From positions 714,172 to 778,171 of the forward strand of contig JAZGUH010000329.1 in NCBI GenBank assembly GCA_037893225.1: 64,000 nt of DNA, given 5' to 3'. Source of the stretch: Hippasteria phrygiana. Lineage: Eukaryota > Echinodermata > Asteroidea > Valvatida > Goniasteridae. The translations under genes and the position numbers were made by a program. The notes beneath the pieces were generated by a model. The model ran no database searches. It saw nothing but the letters and a program-made list of their open reading frames with translations, and was not told where the DNA came from. Shown piece after piece: positions 45,801-59,214 of this stretch; the stretch's first letter is position 1; each line of letters begins with the position of its first letter.

Positions 45801-48800
45801 ACTACCATATTGGTGCATCAAGGCAACAAGATGCAAGTGTGTACAGTGAGTTCTATAGCTTTACGGTGTCAATTGCATTTTTTGCAAGCGTCATTAACTT
45901 TAACCCTCCTGTTCTCAGGGCCAAAATTTACCCAGTTGCTGTACAGATCAAAACCTATCAAATGACAGATTGAAACACACACAAACTGTCAGAGTTGGAG
46001 TTTTTGATAGGTTGTGATAGTTATAAGTATAGGAGGGATAAATTAATCTGTTTTGTTTTTTCCATGTACCCCGGTTTCTATTTTGAAAGTTTAACTTCCC
46101 CACAAATGACATTAAAAAACTTTCTTTTTCATTGTCTGAGAAATTACCAAGTAATATGTTAATTCAGTTACGGGTACTCAATTCCATAATCTGGAACTGG
46201 TTCCTGACTTTAGGGGTCGGGTACTCGGGTACTCGGGTACTCGGGTACTCGGGTACTCGGGTACTCGGGTACTCGGGTACTCGGGTACTCGGGTACTCGG
46301 GTACTCGGGTACTCGGGTACTCGGGTACTCGGGTACTCGGGTACTCGGGTACTCGGGTACTCGGGTACTCGGGTACTCGGGTACTCGGGTACTCGGGTAC
46401 TCGGGTACTCGGGTACTCGGGTACCCGGTTCGGATGCACAGCCTTAATTAAAAATCATCCCAGTATCAATTTTCAGTATTTTGTATTTTGTTTTGAAATT
46501 TTGTTTTGAAAGAAGGATAGGCAAAGTTGAAAAAAAACTAACGTTTTTTTATATATTTTTATAGTCACATCAGCGGTGCACGGACAGCATGATTTTCTTC
46601 AAAGCTTTGTTTTTCCAAATATGTTCTCTGCATCAGGTCATATTTTCGGATTGGAATAAGGTACAAGGATAAATTTGATATCATCAGGATGCCCATTAAT
46701 TCCTCTTCAGCCTGAAAAAAATCGAACTTGGGAGACATTCCTTAATATGCTAGAGAGGGTCACAACTTATGGGTTGGGCCAAGACCAAGCTGAGTCATGG
46801 CATCATCCCCTTTGATTTGTCTTCAGTTGCTAGGACTTACAATTCTTTCCCATCGCCTCATACATCAAGTGTTTTCCAGCCTAAGCTTGTCAAGCGTACA
46901 GTACTCGTGGTACAATGTTAACAGTGTCTAACTCATGGTGGTACATGTATGTGGGTTCGAACCCCACCAAGGGATCATGGGTGCCTGTGTTCTTGGGCAA
47001 GACACTTTACTACAATTGCTTCTCTCTACCCAGGAGTATAAATAGGTACCTGTGAAGATAGAGAACTAGAATGTTCATATCTCGAACAGCTGCAAAACTG
47101 ATCTCATAGTCTGGTGACCAGAGGTAATAAAGTCTGTGAATTGCTGTCAAAGTGCTATATAACCACTGTTATTATCATTATTAAATACACTAATTTCAGA
47201 CATCTAAATTTCTAGATAAAACAGGAAAGTATTTTTTTTCTCTACAAATGACAAACGTCTATGACTCTCTCATGTGGGTGTTGCTAAACAAAAAACAACC
47301 TTGAGACTTTCCGATTGTAGGAAATTCATAAAAATTGGGGTTGGGTATACCCCCCCCCCCCCCCCCCATATACCAATGGGTTGGGGATTACAGTGGAACG
47401 CCGCTATAACGAACAGCGCTATACCGAACATTCCGCTATAACGAACACCATCCTTGGCTCCCAAATTTTGTGTACAGAACTTACCGAACAACGGAAGGCC
47501 GCAGCTTTATGTTGAAGAGTGACAGGTGGCTATTATTTCCCCAAGGAATAGAAGGGAAAAGCCAACTGTTGCTTTAGAATTCGGTAAGCTTAGAAAGTAT
47601 GAACATGTAATTACATGATTCAATGGGCGGCACAGGTTTAAAGTTGTCCTAAAGCAACCGCCAGGGCGTGCAGGGTGACGTACTGCCAGGATGAATGGAC
47701 AGTAGTTTCGTACACTGACAATGGTCAAAAGAGAGTGCACTTCAAATACAACGCAAGAGGGCGCTATTTAAAAGAACGGACGGCATGTTGAAATATGTGC
47801 ATTTGGCAGAAAATCGCTTTAACGAACGAACGCTATAACGAACAAAATCTGTGGATCCCGCGATGTTCGTTATAGAGGCATTCCACTGTAATACCGTTTG
47901 GCCCTTATCGTTTGGGGACTGCAAAGTAATTTGCATACCGTTTCTATTTCGCAGCCGGGCGCCTTAGGGCTCACCCAGATTTGTTAAGAACATTTCAAGT
48001 ACACTCTTACGCATAATGAAGACTGTGATCAATCATAGCAGTGATGGGAGGGCCTTCGGCCGTGCAATGCTCGTACTGAAGGGAAATCTCCCCGTCCGCA
48101 CCGATCATAAACTGCAAAACAAACAAAACAAAAATAAACAAAGAAAACAGGAGGCGGGATTTGAATACCGTACCGGCGCTCTACCAACTGAGCTATCTTG
48201 CCCTACGTTTGCGGTCTCCAAATTGTCAGTGTCTTTGTTCGAGGGCACTAGTCATAAACCCATGCCGTATAGCCAGGGATCGTGCCCCAACTTTACAATA
48301 AAACCTACAATACAACCCCCCTCCCCCCTTAACAAAGACACTGACAATTTGGGAGACCACCAACATTGGGCAAGATAGCTCAGTCAGTAGAGCACCGGTA
48401 CAGTATTCCGGAGGTCACAGGTTCAAATCCCACTCCTGCCAGTTTTCTTTGTTCACTTTGACAATTCAAATTTTAATCTTTTATGTGTACTTAAAGAAAG
48501 AGAACAAACATGCAACTATTGAAGGCAAAATATTAATTAAAAAAAGTTTAGTGTCCCGGCCCGGTTTCTTTTGAGGCTGCCCAAGCAGCTTTTTTTTTTC
48601 AAAAAAAAAAAAGCCATAAAAAATTCAACGTAAAGAGGAAATGCCTCTGATTTAATTTACTGCAAGGTTGGAATTGATTTAGAGACTACATAGCTGGCCC
48701 AAAAAAATGGGGGAAAAAAAGGTAGCACCCATCTTGGAAATATTGCCTGGCTCGAACTAAAAATAAAAAATGGGAGCTTCCTCTCTCCTACATGTACGTG

Positions 48801-51800
48801 TATTCTGAAGAGCATGAACAGCATGACGCTAAACGTGTCCTTTTTTATATTGCCTAGTTGAAAACTGGGTTAATAGATAGGCATTCAAACACTGACACAG
48901 ACAAACACCCCACCTGTATTGTTTTATCAAACCACCGGTTGCAGCTGTTCGCCTGACTGCCTCCGCCGTACAGAGCCATTTTGGCGCAGTGATTGGCGAA
49001 GCTTTCCACCTCTGCATTTTGTTCACAGTAGACCGCCTTGTCCAAGCAGAGCATGAAGATGCTTCTCTTGATCTCCTCAAAGGCTGCCCTGTTGACTTTA
49101 TCTGAGAAAACAAGCCAAAAGGAAGTATTCCGACTCTGGTTTTTCCTCGCTGTATCTGGGCAATTCCACCGGCACTAACGTTACATTTTTTGACTGTCGT
49201 GTCACTTTCATCCCTCACAGCTTCAAAGCCTACTGACCAATCTGAGGCAAAACTACCACGACACAAAATAGTGGTGAGGCCTACCAAGAGACACAAAGAA
49301 CTCAGAACTTTGGTTCCTGTTTTCAATTTTTTGGTAGTCACTAACGTTATCAAAAAAGGTCATGGTGTATTTAAGGGAACTGTAAACAGCGATTGTCTTC
49401 TAAACTGGTTGAACTCACTTCAAAAGCACCTGTCTATTTAATAAGATTCAGCGGCGTGTTTCAAATCGGGTTGGTCAGGACCTAGCGTCTTCCCCGGAAC
49501 CCCTTCATGTCCCATACTCTGTTGCTTCATTGAGCCTCTTTTATCGATACTATCATGCAAGGTGTTCCATTGGTAGTTCCCCCTATCCAAACTTTCAGGC
49601 ACTCCACTCGCCTGGCTGTCTCATCACATCATTTCACTGTTGTTCCAAAGGCTAGTACTCCGAGACACTATTCAAGTTTTTCCCCCCTCGTACTGCCTCT
49701 CTTTGGAACTCCTTACCTTCAACCTGCTTCCCTTCCACCTATAATCTTTCACAATTCAAACCAAATGTGAATAGATACTTTTATCCCTGTGATTTCTGTA
49801 AGTTTCCTTGTCTTTTGTAGCCCACACCTTGAGCGGCTTTTTGGCCTTGTGTGGTGTGATACCCATTCATAAGGTCATTAAAAAACAAATCTAGGGAACT
49901 TGGGTGGGCTGCAAACCGCCACATATTGCATGTCGTCATTTTCTTGTTTATAATCATGACCTTTTTCATGCCAGGATTTTGTCCTTTTGACAGAGCCCAC
50001 ATCTGGTTAATCTCTTAAAGGTAGTGTACATGATTGGTCATTGTTGCAATTTTCAGAAATGGGTGGATTTGGGGGTTAAGTATTTTATAGGAAATATCGT
50101 TCCACTGACCTGTTCAAAGTTTTGCGTTGTTGGATGGCGAAAAAAACGGCGCTCGTTTTCAACCGCCGGGCGGATGATAGCCTTTAGTCAAGGTGCGCGT
50201 GGCTACCTGGACGCACCAATCGTCTGGGTAGAAACGCGCGCCTTGACTAAAGGCTACAGGGCAGTTTTCCAACGATTTCCAGCTGGAAATCGTTAGAAAA
50301 CGATATAATTTTCCACTTTTCTTGACAACGACAGCACACCTGATGCCATCATTTCACAGGATGATTGAGACTACTATTAACTTACAGTCTAGTAAGGTAT
50401 TTCGTAATAATTCATTAAAAAAAAAAATTGAGGATTACCAATCGTGTACACTACGTTTAAGGCAAAACACAGAACAGGTGGCCAGTCTAACTAAACATAT
50501 TTTATTTTTTTATTTTTTTGGGGGGGGGGGGGGGGGGGCGGTTCGTTAGATGTCTCATTTAGAAGTTGTATCTAGACAAAAGCAATACATACGCACACTA
50601 AATTTCCAATCCAAAACTCAAAAACAGTACACACGGTATACATTTATATTTAATTTTAATATTATATATTTTGGATTTGCTAACAAGCATACACGCCAGC
50701 GCTTTATATAAAACAAAACAAAAACCAGAATGAGCAATCTGTTTTAGAGTAGAGAATCTAAATTTTCTTCAGTAGAGAGCTTTTACCTTTGGACATCTTC
50801 TTGTAGATCTTTCCCCACGTGTTGCGGTGCTCTGAAGTCAAAATATTCACAGGAATGGCTGGGAAAGGAGACTCTGCCACAATCTTCTGCAGCTTTGAGT
50901 GGATCTCACTGATTGGCAGTGGCTTGCCTTGTGAGTCGTAAACATCCAATGAGAAGAGCTGTTAGAAGGAAAACAGAGAAATTTCAGAAGTGGCTCTACA
51001 GGTGGGCGGAGTTGGCTGAAACTCCTCCCATATGAGCCAAGCCTGGAAAATGAACCAATAAGCCAGTTCGGTATTTCAACTGAGCATGTGCACAATGACA
51101 ATTTATCCCGAAGTACATGACCTAACGCCCGTGTGTGAACGCAAAAGGTGGTCGCACAATGCGCACGTGTTAAATTCAATCAGAATGGGCGTTCGCGTGA
51201 CATGGCGTGACATTACGTCAGCAATTTTATCTCGAACAACCTTTGGCCTTTGAGATACCGAACTGGCTTATTGCTGAAATCTTCTGCAGCTATGACTGGA
51301 TCTCACTGATTGGCAGTGGCTTGTCATGTGAGTCATAAACATCCAATGAGAAAAGCTCTTACACAGAAGACAAAGACATGTTAGAAGTGGAACCTGAGGA
51401 GGGCGGAATTAGCTTCAACTCCTTGAAGTATATCAACCACGTGCACAAAACGCAAATGAAAGAAAACCATATTCAAAATTTTGGGACATTTTACCCAACT
51501 AATGTTTCTACTTCTTTTCGGGACCCCTCTAACACAGGTATTGCGTTAATTATTCTCACCTTTAGCATGGAGGTAGAAAATTAACATGTTATGCCTACCA
51601 ACCGACCCTATTAAATTTTATTTTAACACTGCTGGTTGTTGGATAGGAGTTGAAATGGAGAACAAATTAGGACAATGGGCAAAACTAATCCAGGCATCTA
51701 TTTACATGTATGTAGAAAAATCTGCGGTCGTAAAAATACGACGCCGAACTCGCAGTGATTTCAATTCAATTCAAGCTTCAGTCCAGCAAAATTGGCACAC

Positions 51801-54800
51801 GTGAAGGGAATTCCCCATTAGGGCGTCTATGCTGGTCTTTTTTCCCAGGGTATTTTTGTATTCACGCTGTATATAACATTACACGGTGCACACATATCGC
51901 CAATGCTGTGCATGCAAGAGACATGTGATCGGCTGAACTAAAGTCCACAACGCGTCGTGGCTTCACACAGTGTAGTTCCCCCGACTCCGTTCATGACATT
52001 CAGTAGACCAGTACAGTCATGCACTGACTGCTAGATAGCTCTGTTGTTTTCGGGCACTGAGTTTTCACGAATGCGGTGCAGATAGCGCGGATCGCATAGA
52101 CGCGGAGCTCGGAGATATTTACACCGGTATGATAATACATCACAGCATAAAACTGTTCATTTTTCACACAAAAATAAAACATCGTTTTTACTCGCGCTCT
52201 AATAAAAAGACATGACATTTGTGTATGATAAAATTGAGTGTAAAGTTTGCTAATTGACATTGCCGAACATCGGTTCGTCATCGGTTAAACCTTACAAATT
52301 TTGCCGATCCGATGTTTTGCCGATATTGCCAAACATCGGCCCGATCCGATGTCCGATCCGATCATCGGTTAAACCTTAAATAAGTCTAAATGTTCTATCA
52401 ATTTCCATGACCACAACTACTCACATGATTGTTGTGCGCAATGATAATTTGTTTTGGAGCATCTGGTTTGCCTGGCGGGAAGCTGACGACGGAATCCTTC
52501 TTGATACCCGGTACCCGGCAGGATGACAGGATCTTGTGGTACTGGTCCATGCAAAGAGGCTGGCTACCCATGTAATCAACTGGTAACGAGTTACTGTAAA
52601 TTCAACAACAACCAAAATTAATGCAAAGTCCAGAAGAAGCGATGCATAAAACACTTTATACAATGCCTGAATAAATCCCCGTCATCTGATTGGTGGATCG
52701 TCCATCACGTGCACTGAATTATTCGTTCCATCGCACGGCGCGAAGTTACATCAAACGGTAGGCGTTTGATGTAACTTCCCTAATTTCACGGTCACTATTG
52801 GTGGCGCTACAACACGGCTGTCATTGGACTAGTTCCTGGTCCCTCCATTGTCCTTCGGACTTTAAATGTATATTACATACATATCGGGACAGGGAACGAG
52901 TCTAGGCCGTTATTCACACAAAATGGCGGACGATGTTCCCGAACCGCGGTTTGTTCTCCTAACAGAGGACAAAATATTGGAACTCGTAGGCGATGCTGAC
53001 GCTGCTAACACAAAGAAACAAATGTAATATGCAGTCAAACGATTAAATGAATTTGCGAGACGCGCAGGAACAACAATTGAGCTTTAACTGATTCCGAACT
53101 GGACAACTTCTGTCACGGTTTTATGCGGGACTGAGAAGGTAAAACGGCACGTTGTAACGTTACACAAAGAAATCCATGCATGCAATCTGTCGAGGATTTA
53201 TTCAGGTGGTGTATAAAACAAATAATGAATGTTTCACATTCGTGCAATGGAAAGAATAATTTCATCCGGTGACAGATGAAATGTTCCAATCCACTCGGCT
53301 TCGCCTCGTGGAATGGAACACTCAATCTGTCACCTCATGAAATTGTTCTTACCATTGCACGAATGTGAAACATTCATTATTTGTATAATGGCAGGTGTTG
53401 TGCAACTGAATGACAGGTGTGTGCAACTCAATTGTGTACATTCCAATCAGAGACTTTTGAGATGTTGGTGACTATACATGTACCGCTCCTATTTGTTTGT
53501 TCTGAGTATGAGCATGTAGTTCTGAGCATGTGCGCGTAGTTCTGAGCATGTGCGCATAGTTCAGAGAATGCGCACAACTGGTGAGAACAATGGACAAGAA
53601 CCGGTATGTCCACTGCCATTCATCAGCATCTCAAAATAGGGGTGTGCATTTATGGATAGTACGGGAATCGGGTACCCAACCAGAAAAAAAACACACGGAT
53701 CCGGTTAGCTGTTCAAGAAAGCCAATCCCAAAAATTAAATCTCGGAAATTGCTGTTCATATTCTTTGTAAACATCTGCATGGTAATACTACCACATCAGT
53801 ACATCAATGCAGCAAGATGCAAGTGTGTACAGTGAGCTCTATAGCTTTACAGTGTAAATTGCATTTTTGCAAGCGTCATACAGTAAAGTTTAACGTTAAA
53901 GGGACACATTGCTTTGGATTTTGCGATTTGGGCTATAAAACTGAGATGGATATGGTTGGGAAGCTTTTTTAAAAGTAGAATATAAAGATTCACATAAATA
54001 TCCCTTCAAATTGCGTAGTTTTTGTTTAATTTCGTGACAAATAACGGTCCGCCATTTTGTAGAACCAAATTTTTGACTCCAGAAAATGGCGGACCGTGTT
54101 CACCAGTCGTATTTCCAGTCGCACCTGGTTGAAGTAAGTTCTGTTGATCCATTTTGACTCACTGTGGCACGGCGCGCAGCACTGGCGATATGTGTCGTGA
54201 GGTAGAGAATGGTACCTGGCAATCATCTGATAGGTTTACAAGGCCACTGGCTGCGGCGCCAGGCTAAAGACTCTTACAGCGTATTTTGCGCATTATTTAG
54301 ATGGTGGTATTTACTACTGAAAATAAGTTTCGCGGGTCAGATGTCAGAGGCAAATTTTTTGTTTTGTAATCACTACTCACTAATTACAACACATTATACG
54401 TGCTTTTTTTGCATGAACAAGTCTTATAAAAGATAAGGAACATTTCCAAACAGCAAAATTTCATGACATTTAAAGGCGATGTGTCCCTTTAATTCTTTTT
54501 TTTTTTCATGTACCATCGTTTTCATTTTGAAAATGTCCCACAAATGACATTCAAAATTTTTTATTTTCATTGTCTGAGAAATATCTCATTTCGGTTACGG
54601 GTACTCGATTCCATAATCTGGAACCCGTTCCTGACATTAGCGGTCGGGTACTCGGGTACCCGGTTTGGATGCACAGCCGTATCTCAAAAGTCTCCTATTA
54701 CATGTACGTCGTAATCTGAAGCAAAACCGAACGCGTGTGCACAGGCAAAAGTCGATCAGGCGGTCCATAATATCGATCGCCCCACGTAAAACACCACCGT

Positions 54801-57800
54801 GCTTTGCGAGCAAATTTTTACTGGCGCGGCATGCAGTTGCAGCTGACGCATGAAAAACTTATCGAATATTTGAATATTCGGTCAAACACAGTTTCGAATA
54901 ATCAAATACTAAATTATTCAAAAATGAACACCCCTGGAAGAGATGAGATTATCTTGTCTTGTTTCATGTGAGGGGCTGGTTCTTCCACACTTTCCTCTGT
55001 AGCCCACACCTCGAGTGGCCTTTGGCCAGGTGATCTTTTTCAAACAGCAGCTATGGCTGTAGTCCGAATTCAATGGATTATTAAATATAAATTATTAATG
55101 CTTCCATCCCTGATAGTCCCCTAGTATAAGGATTTACATAATTTTTGAGGTTTCTTGGCCTAGTTTTTGTAGTAGGATGACTTTATAATATTGTTGACTG
55201 TTAGCCAATTTTCATAAATGTTTAGTGAAATGTTTTAATCTGATGCGTTTTAATCTAGCCAATTTTTTGGTTTCAAATAATAAACGGGGAACTCCACACT
55301 AACGATTACAACTGATAACTTTGGGGTGAGACATGGGCCACGGATTCCAAATCAGATTTGTTTTGCTAATTTTTGTTTCCTGAAAATTCCTGCATCATTC
55401 GTGATTGCACTGAAAAATAACCAGGCTGATTTTGTAGGAAATTATTGACGTGTCATCTTCAAGATGCATCTTCAAGATGAAACAAACGATAATGTTCATA
55501 ACATGGACAGACATTCTTGTATTTTACAGGTAAATTCTTGTTATAAGGCAAAAAGAAATAGTTCTGCTTCCGATTACATGGCATTTGAAAATAGGATCGG
55601 GAATTGTTATTTTTTTGCACTTTTTTTTTGTGCTGATATGTACATGTACATTTAGGTGTCTACGTGTAGTCAAGATGTAGTATTTACAGCATTTATGTTT
55701 TTTTTGTTTTTTTTTACTTTTTCCCGAAAAAAATTTGGGTCGGAGCCATTAATTATAAAATAGGGTCGGTAGGGTAACCGGAAGCAGAAGTATTTTCTAT
55801 TTTGGCCTAATTAATCCAGACCTTGTGCCATAAACATTACTTGTTCAATGTGGAATTGTTATCACTCATAAACTAAAGCAAACTACAGTATTTAGTGTTT
55901 CTGAAATTAGGAAGTGGCTTAACCCTAACCTTCCCAAATCCTCCAAAATCCTCTTTGCAAAATGGAGGAATTTGGAGGATTGAGGGCACTTGGAAGTTGA
56001 TGCATCGGAGGATTTTGCAGGATTGAGGTTTAATACTAGGGGTTTTTGCCCCTGCAGGAATATGGAGGATCCAGGTTATCAGGCTCAATGTGATACATGA
56101 GGATTTTGGAGGATTGAGGTTACTAGGGGTATGCACAAAAAACCTGGAGGATTTTGGAGGATTCGTGCTATGGTCCCCATAAGAGGATTTTGGAGGATTC
56201 AGGCTATATGGAGTTTTAACACTTTGAAATCAGAGGATTTTTGAGGATTCAGGTTACATGGGGGGAAAATGATGTAGGGAGTTAGGGTTAAACAACGTTC
56301 ACAACATGGACGGAAATGTTGTGACAAATATCCGTCTTGAAGATGTACTCCTTGTCATTTCAAAAATACCTAGAGGTTTAACCTAAGATTGGCCAGTGGC
56401 AATCCCTCAATGGATACCTTTGCATGAGGAACAACATTGGGGATAATTGATGCATTTCATTACTCCTTCCCAACACTTTATGATGAAACATCTGTCCATC
56501 TTATGAATGTTTAATCTTAAACATGATCCTCTGTTATTTCTTGAATACTAAGAAATTGATCCAACTTCTCCCGGGTACAATGTTGGCATGTGACTTCAAG
56601 ACAAGTCCTCGGGCTATGGCCGCCTAACTGCAACTACATTCGGAGCACTCAACATTGAGTGGGGGAGAGGGGGTCGTTAACCGTAACTCCCTAGGGTGTG
56701 TGGAAAATCCTATTAAAATTGGATGATTGTGAAAAGTGTTTCAAAAATTTGGCTTGGGACTGCTCCAGGCTTAGATTAGGAGACAGCAGTATCACACTTG
56801 TGGGAACAAAATAACTCGGAACCAATTATCAGAAGAAGTACAGACTGAATAGATTCTACCTGTCGATGAGCTGTTTGAAATCTAAGACACCAGCAATGAA
56901 CCGTGCAGTGAATTCCAGCTGTCCCTCCACACCTCGGAAGTTCTGGCGAGGAAAGACCACGCCAGGACTAACGTGCAAAACGACGGGTGATCGGAACTCC
57001 AGATAAGCTTTGTGAAGCCACCACTCTGAAAGCTACAAAAAAAGGAAACTTTATTACTAATTTCTTACATTGTATTTCGTTATATTTGATATATTTACTG
57101 ATGTACACAAATCTGGATAGATCAGTGGCTGTTCCAAGTTGAAGACACCGTCCGCCATCTTTCGACTCCACGTGATGCGCGAACATATACAAAAACTAGT
57201 GCATGCATGACGTAAGCAGGCGCTAGACTATGCAGCGATGATTTATGGATGTTCTACGAGTGGTAATATGGCGGCTGCTGGTGACAGTTGTTCGTACAGC
57301 GTGCAATGGCCAATGAGCTATCCAGATTTTTATACATGGAGATCAGTGTGATTATCCTATCAAGCACTGATTAGCCCTGATCTCCCATGGGTCCTCGTCA
57401 ATAAGAAATTGAACAATTATAATACACATTACAAATTTAGAAATTACCTTAAACTTTAAATCTTTATAATTAATGTCAGTCCGTTCGGTCAGTGATGAAC
57501 AGTCAGTCATTCAGGAAGTCGATCAGTCAGTCAGTCATACAGTTAGTCAGCCAATAATTCAGTGCGCCATTCGGTTGGTCATTTGGTCGGTCAGCAGGTC
57601 AGTCACGCATGAATACAAAAATGTCAGTTTCTTCTCTGGCTGTTGTGTTAAACTCTTGAATACGCGGTTTGAAGAAGACCACCTGGGAGTCCTGGCCAGT
57701 TGTAGTCTATACGCACATTCCTGCACGTACTCAATACATTTGTTTGAACTATATTGTTCTTGAATGGGAGTGTAATAAATAGATGGAGCTTTTCCAAACA

Positions 57801-59183
57801 AGCTGGGGATCCAAGTACGATGAAACCTATTATTATTTACATTTACGCTTGGCTGCACAGCCCGTTCTTGGCATACCATCCCCCCATCAATAACAGCCGG
57901 CCAAAGGGGGTTAAAGGTCTGTATTTGTGGTTGTACGATGACTTTTGGTTGGAAATTGGCTCTGCAAAAATGTGGTTGACGAGGCAAGATTTACCTAATT
58001 TGTGTCATTGACCTACCCAGTTGTCCATTTTCTGAGATCGTTCAATCAGTTCCATCTGTAGGGATTCTCCAGAGCCCCCAGGTTTGCCAAATTCAGTCAC
58101 AATCTGAAATGTCAATCAGTATAATCCAGTAAATATAAAAACCAACCTTATTCACAAATTTATTTGGGTTACATTTATCACAACTACAAGTACATACTTG
58201 GCTAATGTACATGTATGTATTCAGCATTTTAATTTAATTTTAACAATAGGGTCCCCGGTTGAGAAAGGTGCCCGCTTGAAAATCGTGTACAAAACCAATG
58301 AGGGTCATTGCCAAAATGTATGAACAATAGGACAATAGGAGGTCGCCGATTGAAAGTGTTTATAAATACACTTGTGTGTGTGGGTTTGAACCCCACCAGG
58401 GAATCATGGTGCTTGTGTTCTTGGGCAAGACAGTTTATCAAAACTTCTTCTCTCCACTAAAGAGTTTCAATGGATACCAGTGAGGACAGAGAAAATAGAT
58501 GATGATCTCAATGTGCTCTGATCTTGATTGAAAGTGTTTGTGTAAAGCACTATAAACGTATATCAATAATAATACTTTATTCAGGCAATTCACAAAAAAT
58601 ACACAATCACACAATTAATAAGTAAAATAAGTAATATAGGACAAGAAATTGCACAGATTACGAAAAAATTTCACAGAAAATATAACACGATAAAGAACAG
58701 GAAAAAAGAAAAGAAAAAAAACGCACTACAAAAACGCACAACAAAAACACACTACAAACCAAAACAAAAACGTACGAAAAACCAGCAGATAAAAGCAAAC
58801 AGCGAAAACACAAGGAAACAGGAGACAACCGGACAAACAGAAGACCAAAAAACAATGGACAGAACAAAAATCTTGGCTGCCAAGGAGAAAGACAAAAGTG
58901 AAATAAAACACTATCACCAAAGGGGTGTGTCACTCAGACTATAATGTAGTGTCATGGCCGAGCAGTCTAGCATATCAGACCCAAGTGTTAGCTCAGTCAT
59001 AGAAAGTTGGTACTAATCACCACAGCAGACCCTTGAATTTCCAAGTTGTTCTTTTTTTTTGGGGGGGGGGGGTGTTTTATTTTGGGGGGGGGTTTTTTCA
59101 AGCACTCTGGAATTGTTGAGTATTATTTTCTGGGAGAAATCACAACAATTATACAATACAATTTTTTGGGCGAGGTCAGGTTC

Positions 59184-59214
<31 letters not shown>

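Noticed and set aside
46132..46509. Frame with repeated Gly-Tyr-Ser-Gly-Thr-Arg-Val-Leu
   Set aside because: It is the (GGGTACTC)n array inside a hAT-like element.
48016..48378. Plus-strand 120-residue frame
   Set aside because: It is the antisense shadow of CRAT exon 7 and of SINE sequence.
48829..49353. 174-residue minus-strand frame
   Set aside because: It is mostly in a different frame from the true CRAT exon 6 (48,914-49,101). The motif-bearing frame is the shorter one.
57559..57987. 142-residue minus-strand frame
   Set aside because: Covers simple repeat and a dispersed repeat also found at 42,330. No protein motif.
58658..58933. Hydrophobic 91-residue minus-strand protein
   Set aside because: The Phe/Leu/Cys richness comes from an AAAAC-rich plus strand. 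No start context or motif.
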